A DNA stretch of 16,167 nt from CAVBBU01 sp963593765 (GCA_963593765.1 CAVBBU010000040.1:1-16167), one strand, 5' to 3'; shown: positions 1 through 7,360, numbered from the stretch's first letter. Notes: generated by a model from the sequence alone, not told the origin. Numbers and translations: made by a program.

Positions 1-153
1 ATCATTAGACACTGCATCATATGTGCCATTGCCGTCTGTTCCCTCGACAGTTACCTTCTCCACCGTAGCTGCAAGTGCCGTCATAGGCGATACAGCAATC
101 ATACCAAGTGCTGTTACTATGGCAATATACCTTGATAGTCTGTTCTTTTTCAT
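1..153 (-). CDS. Secreted protein, N-terminal part only (runs off the left edge)
   Basis: The minus strand opens at an ATG (153-151) preceded by an AAGGAG ribosome binding site about eight bases upstream. The 51 visible codons give a classical Sec signal peptide: a basic start (MKKNRLSRY), a hydrophobic core at residues about 9-22 and an ALA cleavage site near residue 28. The mature protein then starts ATVEKVTVEGTDGNGTYDAV. The open frame continues out of the window. The protein is therefore exported; the visible mature part is too short to place in a family. It resembles the start of a surface or extracellular protein, but that is only an impression. Confidence 0.8.
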   Translation of the reverse strand, partial: MKKNRLSRYIAIVTALGMIAVSPMTALAATVEKVTVEGTDGNGTYDAVSND

Positions 154-196
154 ATAAATGTTCTCCTTATTTAATAAACCGTAGCCGTATTAGCAA

Positions 197-850
197 TTAC
201 ATATTGTTACATATATTTGCTGTGTATTTTAAAAATACTATCTGCATGATCCAGGATACGAGTGCAATTATACAGCCTATTATATTAATCACTCCTCCCA
301 GCATTTTCAATTGCGATATTGTGACTGTAGATATTATGTACCCAATTATTGATGCAGTATTACCAAGCATTGAAACAATCCATGTGATATGCCACCCTCT
401 GCTTAAGCTTCCAGCTATACAAGCTGTAGCTTCTCTATATCCGCGTATAAAATAATATGTGCTAAGAAGCCCTAAAACCATAATTACTATAATAGCTAGT
501 GGCATTTGTTTTACTCCTGTTGTCATTGACATGATAAAGATAATTGTATAGTAAATAATAGCAACTGCCATTAATGCTATTATTAAAAAAGCTGAATAGA
601 GAAAATTTGAATTGATTTTTCCAAGCAGGAAACGATATACAAGCATCACTATTGTTGCTGCTCCAGCTACTACTGCGATTAATATTAACCCAAAAGCAGT
701 AGTAATCGTTACTGATGTCAAGTCATCAGCTATCAGCAACAAAAAGCAGAAAATCGCTCCAATTGCTGAGATAATTCCGGCTATTACTGCTACTATGTTC
801 CATATAAATAGCATATTAGAATACTTGCCTAGCATTTTGATTTTTTCCAT
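197..850 (-). CDS. Six-helix integral membrane protein of unknown function
   Basis: 217 residues, start ATG at 850 with a strong GGAGGAG ribosome binding site nine bases upstream. About six hydrophobic helices are visible, near residues 16-40, 48-72, 84-108, 116-135, 155-177 and 183-208, joined by short loops. There is no soluble domain, no conserved catalytic motif and no signal peptide, so it should sit in the cytoplasmic membrane. The region between helices 4 and 5 (YFIRGYREATACIAGSLSRG) is the longest polar stretch. I do not recognise the family. It lies upstream of and in the same direction as the secreted-protein gene at the left edge (43 bases apart), so the two could be co-transcribed, although the secreted gene has its own good ribosome binding site. 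Confidence 0.8.
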   Translation of the reverse strand: MEKIKMLGKYSNMLFIWNIVAVIAGIISAIGAIFCFLLLIADDLTSVTITTAFGLILIAVVAGAATIVMLVYRFLLGKINSNFLYSAFLIIALMAVAIIYYTIIFIMSMTTGVKQMPLAIIVIMVLGLLSTYYFIRGYREATACIAGSLSRGWHITWIVSMLGNTASIIGYIISTVTISQLKMLGGVINIIGCIIALVSWIMQIVFLKYTANICNNM

Positions 851-1014
851 TAGAGCACTCCTCCTGCATAGTAGATGTTTTGCATATTTCCATACAATTT
901 AAAATTCTTTAAGTTAGATTATTCTGAACAACTCTCCCATTTTTAGGATAATCCACGATTAATTTTATTTTATCATAATTTTTGTGTTTAATCACTAAAT
1001 CGATACATTTTGAT

Positions 1015-1047
1015 TTGTTTTATTGTATTGAAAAAAGTGATTATAAT
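1015..1047 (+). promoter_or_regulatory. Candidate promoter of ridA
   Basis: A perfect TATAAT (1042-1047) lies about 74 bases upstream of the ridA start. The matching -35 is weak: T-rich sequence at about 1018-1023 gives an 18-base spacer but a poor match. This is a tentative call resting mainly on the -10 box. Confidence 0.35.
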
Positions 1048-1120
1048 GATTGTTTGCACCCAAAAAAAGTGCTATGCTTAGCTACTGAAATAAAACTTAT
1101 ATTGAAAGGAGCTTTTTCTT

Positions 1121-1501
1121 ATGTCAAAGCAAATAATAAGCACTGACAAGGCACCTGCTGCTATAGGTCCTTACTCTCAAGCTACTAAAATCGGCAATCT
1201 AATATTTACATCAGGTGTTATACCTGTTAATCCAGCAACAGGCGAGCTGCCAGAGGGAATCGATGCACAGGCAACGCAGGCATTTACCTCTTTAAAAGCA
1301 GTCGTAGAGGCTGGCGGATCATCTATGGATAAGGTGGTTAAAACCACAGTATTTATCAAAAATATGGAGGACTTTGCAAAGATAAATGAAATCTATTCTA
1401 AGTTCTTCCCTACTCCATGCCCTTCTCGCTCTTGTGTAGAGGTTACAAGACTCCCAAAGGATGTTCTGCTTGAAATCGAAGCTATATGCTATGTGGAGTA
1501 G
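1121..1501 (+). CDS. ridA: RidA (YjgF/YER057c/UK114) enamine/imine deaminase
   Basis: 126 residues, the usual length of the family. RidA is a cytosolic trimer that hydrolyses reactive 2-aminoacrylate and related enamines/imines released by PLP enzymes such as threonine dehydratase, giving a 2-keto acid and ammonia. The sequence carries the family hallmarks: IGPYSQA near residues 15-21 (Tyr18), FTSGVIPVNP at 29-38, and PSRSCVEVTRLPKDVLLEIEA at about 101-121. Arg103 corresponds to the carboxylate-binding Arg105 of the E. coli enzyme and Glu118 to its Glu120. The ATG at 1121 has an AAAGGAG ribosome binding site. It is monocistronic, with its own terminator directly downstream. Archetypal RidA function is likely from these residues, but Rid subfamilies differ in substrate. 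Confidence 0.95.
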   Translation: MSKQIISTDKAPAAIGPYSQATKIGNLIFTSGVIPVNPATGELPEGIDAQATQAFTSLKAVVEAGGSSMDKVVKTTVFIKNMEDFAKINEIYSKFFPTPCPSRSCVEVTRLPKDVLLEIEAICYVE

Positions 1502-1542
1502 GCACGGTACGCATCCTGCATTAACCTTATAACTATATTTGA

Positions 1543-1574
1543 AAGGCTGGGAAACTCCTAGCTTTTCTTTTTTT
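1543..1574 (+). terminator. Rho-independent terminator of ridA
   Basis: A stem of about eight pairs (AAG-G-CTGGG with CCTAGCTT, one bulged G, one G-U pair), with loop AAACT, is followed by a T-rich run (TTCTTTTTTT). It lies about 40 bases after the ridA stop and insulates the two-component system downstream. Confidence 0.75.
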
Positions 1575-1596
1575 AAGCTACATTTAAGTATATAAT
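1572..1596 (+). promoter_or_regulatory. Candidate autoregulated promoter of the two-component system: TTTAAG direct repeat plus TATAAT
   Basis: Two exact TTTAAG copies (1572-1577 and 1583-1588) are spaced with an 11-base period, and a perfect TATAAT (1591-1596) follows two bases later. No good -35 hexamer precedes the -10 box; the repeat occupies that position. OmpR/PhoB-family regulators bind direct repeats of about this period in the -35 region, so the arrangement suggests an activated, autoregulated promoter. The repeat overlaps the T-run of the ridA terminator, which could produce part of the pattern by chance. Confidence 0.4.
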
Positions 1597-1634
1597 AGTA
1601 CCATACAGCTATATAATAATTGCAGAGGTTTATT

Positions 1635-2324
1635 ATGAAGATACTTATAGTTGAGGACGAGGTTAGGCTTGCAGATGCCCTCGCACAGATTATGAAAGAA
1701 AATAAATATATGGCAGATGTTGCCTATGACGGCTTGGACGGTCTTGCGTATGCACTTGCCGGTGATTATGATGTTATAATTCTTGATGTCATGCTCCCCG
1801 GTAAGGACGGCTTTTCTATAGTAAAGGAACTTCGAAATAACAAAAAGCAGACACCTATTCTTATGCTTACTGCTAGAGACGAGGTTAGAGATAAGATAAC
1901 CGGACTCGATAAGGGTGCTGACGATTATATGACTAAGCCATTTGTAACCGATGAGCTGCTTGCGAGAATACGTGCACTTTCAAGACGTCACGGCGAGGTA
2001 GTAGTTGAGGAGCTTAGCTTTGGCGACCTTACTCTTAATGTATCTACCTGCGATCTTTTTTGCGGCTCAAAAAGTATTCACCTTGGCTTTAAGGAATTTG
2101 AAATCCTTAAGATACTTATGAGCAATCAAAAGGCTCTTATCAGTAAGGATATGCTTATCAGTAAGGTTTGGGGCGATGACTCCGATGCCGAGGACAATAA
2201 CGTCGAGGCATATATCTCCTTCCTTAGAAAGAAGTTAAACTTTCTTGGTTCAAGCGTTATCATATCCGCAACAAGAAAGGTTGGATATCGTCTGGAGGTA
2301 ACTAATGATTCAGCTGCTTCGTAA
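1635..2324 (+). CDS. OmpR/PhoB-family response regulator
   Basis: About 229 residues from ATG 1635, chosen over an in-frame TTG at 1620 because an AGAGG ribosome binding site lies seven bases before 1635 and family homology starts at MKILIVEDE. The receiver domain (about 1-115) has the acidic pocket Glu7/Asp8, phosphoacceptor Asp51 (IILDVMLPG), Thr79 (LMLTARD) and Lys101 (MTKPF). The C-terminal part (about 125-225) is a winged-helix trans_reg_C DNA-binding domain, with LTLNVSTCDLF, FKEFEILKILM and VEAYISFLRKKL. It is a cytosolic transcription factor phosphorylated by the overlapping kinase. No neighbouring gene clearly reveals its regulon; the direct repeat upstream suggests control of its own operon. 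Confidence 0.95.
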   Translation: MKILIVEDEVRLADALAQIMKENKYMADVAYDGLDGLAYALAGDYDVIILDVMLPGKDGFSIVKELRNNKKQTPILMLTARDEVRDKITGLDKGADDYMTKPFVTDELLARIRALSRRHGEVVVEELSFGDLTLNVSTCDLFCGSKSIHLGFKEFEILKILMSNQKALISKDMLISKVWGDDSDAEDNNVEAYISFLRKKLNFLGSSVIISATRKVGYRLEVTNDSAAS

Positions 2325-3582
2325 AAAGTTTATTATAATCAATATGTTTTTTGTCATGTCTATTATGCTTATAGTTTTATCTGTTATTTTTGTAAGCAAT
2401 TATAGATCCTCTACAAGAAACACCTCTGACTTTTTAAACTTTACTACAGAAAGGCTAATGCGCCAGCACAGTCCAGCCGAAAAGCATATGATGGATAATC
2501 CGCCAGCGATGGATGATAGAAAGCCTCCAGAGGAAAATGATGGCGAAAATCCTCTTAACATACTTCCCGGCTTTGCCGTTCAGCTAGATAGCAAAAATAC
2601 TATAATAGATCAAAGCTACAATGGCCCTAACTTTGAAAATGTCGACCTTGATACTATAGTTACCTGTGCACTTAGCACATATGAAGAAAGCAAAAGTACT
2701 TCGGGAACATTAAGAGAATATAAGCTCAAATTTATAATAAAAAAGTCCGGCGACTATACCTATATAGGCTTTGCCGATTACAGCTTTGAAGAGGACAATA
2801 TTCAAAGGCTCGCAATAATATGCATAGGAATATTTCTTTTATCCTCTGTTTTATTTTTTATACTTAGCTACTTTTTATCTAAGTGGGCACTTGCTCCTAC
2901 AGAAAAGGCATGGAAGCAGCAGACCAGATTTGTTGCAGATGCATCCCATGAGCTAAAAACTCCTATAACCGTTATACTGGCTAACCTTAGTCTTCTTAAG
3001 GCACATCCAGACTCTACGGTTAAGGAGCAGTCAAAATGGATAGACAGCACGCTCGAAGAAGCATCTCGCATGAAGCAGCTTATATCTGACCTTTTAACAC
3101 TTGCTAGGTCTGACTCAAGCACATCTCCGCTTGTTATGTCAGATGTAGATTTAAGCGATATAGTAACCTCAAGGGTTCTTAATTACGAGTCTGTTGCATT
3201 TGAAAATAAGATAGAGCTTAATTCGGATATAGAATCAGACATTCATATATGCGGACATGATGGCGAGCTAAAGCAGCTTGTTAGTATCCTTCTGGACAAT
3301 GCCTGCAAATACGCTGGCTCTAACGGCAATATAGATATATCCTTAAAAAAGGCTAATAACCACATAAGGCTAGCAGTAACAAATACAGGAGCTGCCATCC
3401 CCGAGGGCGATATCCCTCATATATTTGAAAGATTTTACAGACCAGATGTTTCCAGATCAAGAAAGGACGGCGGATATGGCCTTGGACTTTCTATAGCAGC
3501 TAGCATAGTTAATCACCACAAGGGACATATATCTGTAGAAAGCAGTGAGGTGGATGGAACTACCTTTACGGTGGAATTTTAG
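2305..3582 (+). CDS. Membrane sensor histidine kinase, partner of the upstream regulator
   Basis: 425 residues. The start overlaps the regulator's end by 20 bases and has GGAGG at 2294-2298, so translation is coupled. Layout: TM1 about residues 9-31, an extracytoplasmic sensor of about 135 residues (32-168), TM2 about 169-190, then HisKA with phospho-His215 (ADASHELKTPITVI), and a HATPase_c domain with N-box Asn332 (LLDNACKYA), the IFERFYR F-box and the GYGLGLS G2 box near 390-396. The G1 box reads VTNTGAAI instead of the usual D-x-G-x-G; the NTG form occurs in related kinases, so activity is expected. The sensor contains a Pro/Met/Asp-rich stretch (about 55-85) and matches no sensor domain I recognise. 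The signal is unknown. Confidence 0.93.
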   Translation: MIQLLRKKFIIINMFFVMSIMLIVLSVIFVSNYRSSTRNTSDFLNFTTERLMRQHSPAEKHMMDNPPAMDDRKPPEENDGENPLNILPGFAVQLDSKNTIIDQSYNGPNFENVDLDTIVTCALSTYEESKSTSGTLREYKLKFIIKKSGDYTYIGFADYSFEEDNIQRLAIICIGIFLLSSVLFFILSYFLSKWALAPTEKAWKQQTRFVADASHELKTPITVILANLSLLKAHPDSTVKEQSKWIDSTLEEASRMKQLISDLLTLARSDSSTSPLVMSDVDLSDIVTSRVLNYESVAFENKIELNSDIESDIHICGHDGELKQLVSILLDNACKYAGSNGNIDISLKKANNHIRLAVTNTGAAIPEGDIPHIFERFYRPDVSRSRKDGGYGLGLSIAASIVNHHKGHISVESSEVDGTTFTVEF

Positions 3583-3611
3583 ACATATAAATTCCTAATT
3601 AAAAGCGTGTA

Positions 3612-3680
3612 AGAGTTTGTAGACTACTATCAAAATCAATACAAAACAACGATATTGATTAGTTCAAACTATAAAACTCT
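3612..3680. repeat. Nested inverted repeats between convergent genes
   Basis: The outer arms AGAGTTT (3612-3618) and AAACTCT (3674-3680) enclose a second pair, AATCAATA (3634-3641) and TATTGATT (3653-3660), with an 11-base loop. No open frame of note lies here. It could form a branched RNA or cruciform, or be the remains of an older element. The AT-richness means chance cannot be excluded. Confidence 0.45.
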
Positions 3681-3699
3681 AATATTAAAGCTCTACATA

Positions 3700-3722
3700 A
3701 GAATCCTGCTTCGCAGGATTCT
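3700..3722. terminator. Perfect 10-bp hairpin between convergent genes, possible bidirectional terminator
   Basis: AGAATCCTGC and GCAGGATTCT form a perfect 10-bp stem around the loop TTC. It lies between the kinase gene (plus strand, ends 3582) and the ABC ATPase gene (minus strand, ends 3747), where a shared terminator is expected. Neither strand has a proper T-run after the stem, so as an intrinsic terminator it would be weak; it may instead protect mRNA 3' ends. Confidence 0.5.
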
Positions 3723-3746
3723 CTGCCAAGTATGTAACCCGTGAGT

Positions 3747-4316
3747 TTACCCCAAATGTATTACATCTCCCCCAAGCAGCTTAACCTCATCCTCACTATG
3801 CGCGATATTAATTACTGTAGTATTTTTAATATGCTCCTTTATGTATTCGATAGCATTTCCCTTTGTATTATCATCAAGCCCCTTAAATGCCTCATCTAAA
3901 ATCAAAAGCTCTGGTTTTGAAATTATCGCCCTGCCTATAGCTACTCTTCTTTTTTCTCCGCCGCTTAGATTTTTTACCTTTTTATCCTTAAGCGCCTCTA
4001 GCCCAAGCTTTTTTAAGTCCTCGCCTATATCTGCATTTCTATTTTCCGAACCTATAAGCATATTGCTTTTAACCGAAAAATCCTCACATAGCCTGTCCTC
4101 TTGAAATACCGCTCCTATGCGTGCATCTATCTTACTTATATATCCGCTATCCGTATTAACAAGCCCCATGATTATATTTGCAAGTGTTGTCTTGCCACAG
4201 CCGGAAGCCCCCATAATATTAGTTATGCTATCCGTCTTAAAGGTATAGCTAAAATCCTCTAAAACAGGCTTTCCGTCATATGACTTATATATGTTTTTTA
4301 AAATAATATCATTCAT
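3747..4316 (-). CDS. ABC importer ATPase, SsuB/TauB/ThiZ-like
   Basis: 189 residues, shorter than the 230-260 usual for this family; the C-terminal end stops soon after the H-loop. All motifs are present: Walker A GASGCGKTT (36-44), Q-loop Gln72 (AVFQEDRL), signature LSGGEKRRVAIGRA (117-130), Walker B LLILDEA (137-143), D-loop GLD, and switch His173 (INIAHSED). It is the peripheral nucleotide-binding subunit that drives the permease encoded just upstream, whose stop overlaps this start in an ATGA arrangement (4313-4316), a sign of coupled translation. The substrate cannot be told from the ATPase. Confidence 0.93.
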   Translation of the reverse strand: MNDIILKNIYKSYDGKPVLEDFSYTFKTDSITNIMGASGCGKTTLANIIMGLVNTDSGYISKIDARIGAVFQEDRLCEDFSVKSNMLIGSENRNADIGEDLKKLGLEALKDKKVKNLSGGEKRRVAIGRAIISKPELLILDEAFKGLDDNTKGNAIEYIKEHIKNTTVINIAHSEDEVKLLGGDVIHLG

Positions 4317-5071
4317 AAGCTTTCTATCCCATCATATACTTTAGCTATAAGCCACGAAGCAGCCTTTTCTAATACTATGCTTACAATTACTATAGCCACA
4401 GTCCATGCTAAAAGCTCTGCCGTATCAAAATATATCTTAGCCTCATATAATCTCTCGCCTATAGAGCCATCCGGTATGCCTATAACCTCTGCTGCTGTTC
4501 CTGCCTTAAAGGCTATCCCTAGTGCCATGCTAACTGCCGCCTTAATATATGTCTTTAATGCCGGCAAATAAATATATATTAGCTTTTTTATATTACTTAG
4601 TCTGTATATATAAGCCATCTCAAGAAGCCTTTTATCTGCTGATTTAATTCCCTCTAAAACATTTGTATATATTATTGGAAATACCATGAGTGCAGATATA
4701 AGTATAGACAGCTTATCTGAGCCTATCCACATAAGAGCAAGTATTATAAATGATGCAACAGGAACTGCCTTAATAGCCGTCGCATAAGGCCAAAGCAGCA
4801 TCTCTAAAGCCTTGCACCTGCCTGCCAAAATCCCTAAAACCACTCCAGTTGCAAATGCAATCAGAAAGCCGCCAGTTATTCTTAAAACTGAATATAATAC
4901 AGTCCGCCAAAAGTCTGCCCCTCTAATCATTTGCATTAGATTAACTACTACCTCTAATGGCGATGCTAAAATTAGTCTTTGGTTTATAGTCATATATATG
5001 CATTGCCAAAGCAGCAGTGCTATAAGCACTGCCGCCATCTTTTTTATTAAGCTATATTTATGACAATTCAT
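4313..5071 (-). CDS. ABC importer permease, SsuC/ThiX-like (BPD_transp_1)
   Basis: 252 residues with about six membrane helices (first helix about 10-28, further ones near 65-84, 95-116, 122-139, 175-198 and 221-242). The cytoplasmic coupling loop at about 151-170 (EMAYIYRLSNIKKLIYIYLP) is the EAA loop that contacts the ATPase, here with LSN where a Gly is usual. The start ATG at 5071 is six bases after the binding-protein stop (TAG at 5080-5078). The nearest ribosome binding site is a GGAG inside the last codons of that gene, 14 bases away, so re-initiation or coupling is likely. The family includes sulfonate, nitrate and pyrimidine-precursor importers. Confidence 0.92.
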   Translation of the reverse strand: MNCHKYSLIKKMAAVLIALLLWQCIYMTINQRLILASPLEVVVNLMQMIRGADFWRTVLYSVLRITGGFLIAFATGVVLGILAGRCKALEMLLWPYATAIKAVPVASFIILALMWIGSDKLSILISALMVFPIIYTNVLEGIKSADKRLLEMAYIYRLSNIKKLIYIYLPALKTYIKAAVSMALGIAFKAGTAAEVIGIPDGSIGERLYEAKIYFDTAELLAWTVAIVIVSIVLEKAASWLIAKVYDGIESL

Positions 5072-5077
5072 ATTTTA

Positions 5078-6190
5078 CTAATTTGCTCCGTAATAAAAAT
5101 CATCTGCTGGAAGCTTCCCGCCTACTGCCTGAGGATTCATATCATATAAAACCTTTAGATAGCCACTAGCTGCCGTCTTCATATCATCTCCACTAATGCA
5201 TGTTATATTGCAATAAGGTATAACCTTCTTAGCAACCGCTTCCTTTATTATATCAAACCTTTCTACAAGAGCTGCAGCCTCGCCTACGTTTTCATTTACC
5301 CAGTCTGTAGATGCATTATATTCTTCAAGAAAGCTATCTACCGCCTGCTTATTATTTTCAGCAAAGTCCTTTCTGATAAGAAGTATTCCTGTTATAAGCT
5401 GACTGCCGTTATCAAGTGCATCCCATTCCTTAGTTAAATCAAGTGCCACATTAAGATCCTCTATCTGAGTCTGTGCAACAGTTACAAATGGCTGTGGAAG
5501 CAGGGCTATGGCATGATCCTTGCTCGCAATGGCTGCTACGGTTTCTGTATGCTCGCTTTGCCACTCGATAGTAACATCCTTTTCTATATCAAGTCCATGC
5601 TCCTTTAGAAGATAAGAAAGAGTATATTCCGGTGTAGAACCCTTACCTGTCATATATATAGTCTGCCCCTTAAGATCCTCTATGCTCTTTATGGCATCGC
5701 CACCCTTTTCGCATATATACAAAACTCCAAGAGTATTTACTGCAAGCATCTGTACCTTGCCCTCAGTTTTATTATATAAAACCGCTCCAAGGTTTGCCGG
5801 AACTGCAAGTATGTCTAGCTCTCCGTTTATAAGCTTTGGTGTTAGCTCATCTGCAGAGCCTGCCATAGTAAATTCATACTCATTTTTTGTAAGGCCATTT
5901 TCATTATCATCCAGCAGCTTCACCATGCCTATAGATGTAGGTCCTTTAAGACCTCCAAGGCGTATTACTGCTTTGTCGGTATCAGACTTAACCTCACTGC
6001 TCTCGTCCTTACTACTTGTGTCAGTGCTTGATTCTTGCTCTGACTCATTGGCTTTGCTTTCACTTTCCGTGCTCATGCTAGCTTCTTCCAAGGTGTTGTT
6101 TGCATTATTACTTTTTGCTCCTGTTGATGCACAGCCTATCAAAGATAGAACTAGCATAGATGAAATTATAGCTGCTATAAATTTTTTCAT
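5078..6190 (-). CDS. Lipoprotein substrate-binding protein, SsuA/NMT1-THI5-like
   Basis: 370 residues. The signal peptide ends in lipobox LIGC (Cys20), so the mature protein is lipid-anchored outside the membrane. A Ser/Glu/Asn-rich tether of about 50 residues (21-72) is followed by the binding domain: IRLGGLKGPTSIGMVKLL, a GELDILAVPANLGAVLYN segment of the kind found in NMT1/SsuA proteins (the region scoring a candidate ligand), and IEDLKGQTIYMTGKGSTPEYTL. This is the first gene of a binding protein-permease-ATPase operon. The ribosome binding site is AGGGAG before ATG 6190. The ligand is unknown; sulfonate-, thiamine-precursor- and nitrate-type ligands occur in this superfamily and no biosynthetic neighbour decides between them. 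Confidence 0.92.
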   Translation of the reverse strand: MKKFIAAIISSMLVLSLIGCASTGAKSNNANNTLEEASMSTESESKANESEQESSTDTSSKDESSEVKSDTDKAVIRLGGLKGPTSIGMVKLLDDNENGLTKNEYEFTMAGSADELTPKLINGELDILAVPANLGAVLYNKTEGKVQMLAVNTLGVLYICEKGGDAIKSIEDLKGQTIYMTGKGSTPEYTLSYLLKEHGLDIEKDVTIEWQSEHTETVAAIASKDHAIALLPQPFVTVAQTQIEDLNVALDLTKEWDALDNGSQLITGILLIRKDFAENNKQAVDSFLEEYNASTDWVNENVGEAAALVERFDIIKEAVAKKVIPYCNITCISGDDMKTAASGYLKVLYDMNPQAVGGKLPADDFYYGAN

Positions 6191-6223
6191 AATTCTTCTC
6201 CCTCTTTTTAAAGCTTATTATTT

Positions 6224-6949
6224 TTACTTTTTAATTTGTTTCATATTCTTTTTAAACCTACGGAAGTCCCCTAATGCTTTCCATCCTATTTTAACAATTC
6301 TAGGAATGTTTATTGAATTTGTTCCTGCCGTCCTAGGCTTAAAGGAAATTGTTCTAAAGGTAATCCTTTCCTTATAAAAAGCAAAAAATGTAGTAAGCAT
6401 GATATTTGGCAAATTATAATCTGCATCGAATCGATCCATGTATTTTGCAACAACATTTGCTTTCATAAGTCTAAACGGTGCATTCGCATCGGGAACATTT
6501 ACCCCAAAATAAATCCTAAGCAAGAAACAAACCACCTTTTCTACGAAGGCTCTGGACTTGCCATCACCACGAACATTTCTGTGTCCAAGAACTGCATCAT
6601 AATCACTTCTTAATTCCCAAAACGCATCAAACTCCTTCGGGTTAGTCTGCCCATCTGAATCAGTCTGAAATATATAATCTGCTCCCTGAGCAATCGCATA
6701 ATTATATAGAGCAATTAGCTTTGGCCCATGCTGCTTCCCGGTATCAGAAAGAATCTCAAGCTTAGGGTACTGCTGCTTTAAGCCCTCAAGAATAGCATGC
6801 GTAGAATCTGTGCTTCCACTATCTGCAATTACTAATCTTGACTGCTCTGATTTACCCTCAAGAATTGGATACCACGCATCTACAACCGCCTTAATATTAT
6901 CCTCTTCATTATATGCAGGCATTACAATATAAATAGAATCATTTTCCAT
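6224..6949 (-). CDS. Family-2 glycosyltransferase (dolichol-phosphate-mannose-synthase-like)
   Basis: 241 residues from ATG 6949, preferred because GGAGAA lies eight bases upstream and the GT-A fold begins there (SIYIVMPAYNEEDNI). An in-frame start at 7012 would add 21 residues without homology or a good ribosome binding site. Visible motifs: MPAYNEE at 10-16, VIADSGSTDST at 40-50 (nucleotide-sugar site), the metal-binding DxD as Asp97-Ser-Asp99 (FQTDSDGQ), and APFRLMK at 157-163. There is no membrane helix, so it is probably a soluble or peripheral enzyme that moves a sugar from a nucleotide donor to a lipid or glycan acceptor. It ends 33 bases before the ABC importer lipoprotein, same strand; co-transcription is possible but a functional link is not evident. 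Confidence 0.9.
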   Translation of the reverse strand: MENDSIYIVMPAYNEEDNIKAVVDAWYPILEGKSEQSRLVIADSGSTDSTHAILEGLKQQYPKLEILSDTGKQHGPKLIALYNYAIAQGADYIFQTDSDGQTNPKEFDAFWELRSDYDAVLGHRNVRGDGKSRAFVEKVVCFLLRIYFGVNVPDANAPFRLMKANVVAKYMDRFDADYNLPNIMLTTFFAFYKERITFRTISFKPRTAGTNSINIPRIVKIGWKALGDFRRFKKNMKQIKK

Positions 6950-7059
6950 TTTGCTTTTCTCCAATATACATACAATATTTTTTATTCGCTTACACAAAAG
7001 TGCCTTTGCCATTTTACCACAAATACACGTTTGTTTTTACTATAAATATAGCATAATGC

Positions 7060-7094
7060 AAAAAGTCTTACTTTACATTCGCAAAGTAAGACTT
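7060..7094 (-). terminator. Rho-independent terminator of the tRNA cluster
   Basis: A perfect 12-bp stem, AAGTCTTACTTT with AAAGTAAGACTT (7063-7074 and 7083-7094), has an 8-base loop and on the minus strand is followed by five T residues. It starts ten bases after the 3' end of tRNA-Leu. Confidence 0.88.
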
Positions 7095-7103
7095 CTATGT
7101 AAG

Positions 7104-7189
7104 TGCCGGCGACCGGGGTCGAACCGGTACGGGTATTACTACCCACGGGATTTTAAGTCCCGGGCGTCTGCCAATTCCGCCACGCCGGC
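7104..7189 (-). tRNA. tRNA-Leu (anticodon UAA)
   Basis: 86-base class II tRNA. The acceptor arms GCCGGCG and CGCCGGC pair fully, with discriminator A. The anticodon loop CTTAAAA gives UAA, reading UUA/UUG. A long variable arm (TGGGTAGTAATACCC region) and the T-arm ACCGG-TTCGACC-CCGGT are intact. No CCA is encoded, so it needs the CCA-adding enzyme. It is last in the cluster, 12 bases after tRNA-Asp. Confidence 0.97.
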
Positions 7190-7201
7190 AGATGTAAAAA
7201 G

Positions 7202-7275
7202 CGACCCGGATCGGACTCGAACCGACGACCTCCGCCGTGACAGGGCGGCGTTCTAACCAACTGAACCACCGGGCC
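7202..7275 (-). tRNA. tRNA-Asp (anticodon GUC)
   Basis: 74 bases without CCA. Acceptor GGCCCGG pairs with CCGGGTC (one G-U) and the discriminator is G, as expected for Asp. The anticodon loop CTGTCAC gives GUC. D-loop and T-loop (GGTTCGAGTCC) are normal. Confidence 0.97.
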
Positions 7276-7280
7276 AAAAG

Positions 7281-7353
7281 CTCCCCAAGTAGGACTTGAA
7301 CCTACGACACCGCGGTTAACAGCCGCGTGCTCTACCGACTGAGCTATTGAGGA
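7281..7353 (-). tRNA. tRNA-Asn (anticodon GUU)
   Basis: 73 bases without CCA. Acceptor TCCTCAA pairs with TTGGGGA (one G-U) and the discriminator is G. The anticodon loop CTGTTAA gives GUU. Only five bases separate it from tRNA-Asp, so the two share a precursor. Confidence 0.97.
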
Positions 7354-7360
7354 TTATTGA

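Noticed and set aside
1611..1617. Second TATAAT just before the response regulator
   Set aside because: No -35 or repeat at the right distance, and it lies too close to the ribosome binding site.
1620..1634. TTG start giving five extra residues on the response regulator
   Set aside because: The ATG at 1635 has a well-spaced AGAGG and begins exactly at the conserved MKILIVEDE.
5682..6377. Long plus-strand open frame (231 codons) across the lipoprotein and glycosyltransferase genes
   Set aside because: Ser/Leu-rich low-complexity translation, antisense to two genes with clear motifs, no ribosome binding site; it is a shadow frame.
6950..7012. Longer glycosyltransferase start adding 21 residues
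   Set aside because: Poor ribosome binding site and no homology; GGAGAA is correctly spaced for ATG 6949.
6951..7277. Short open frames across the tRNA genes on both strands (including CRRPGSNRYGYYYPRDFKSRAS)
   Set aside because: These are the usual artefactual translations of tRNA-Leu and tRNA-Asp sequence, not proteins.
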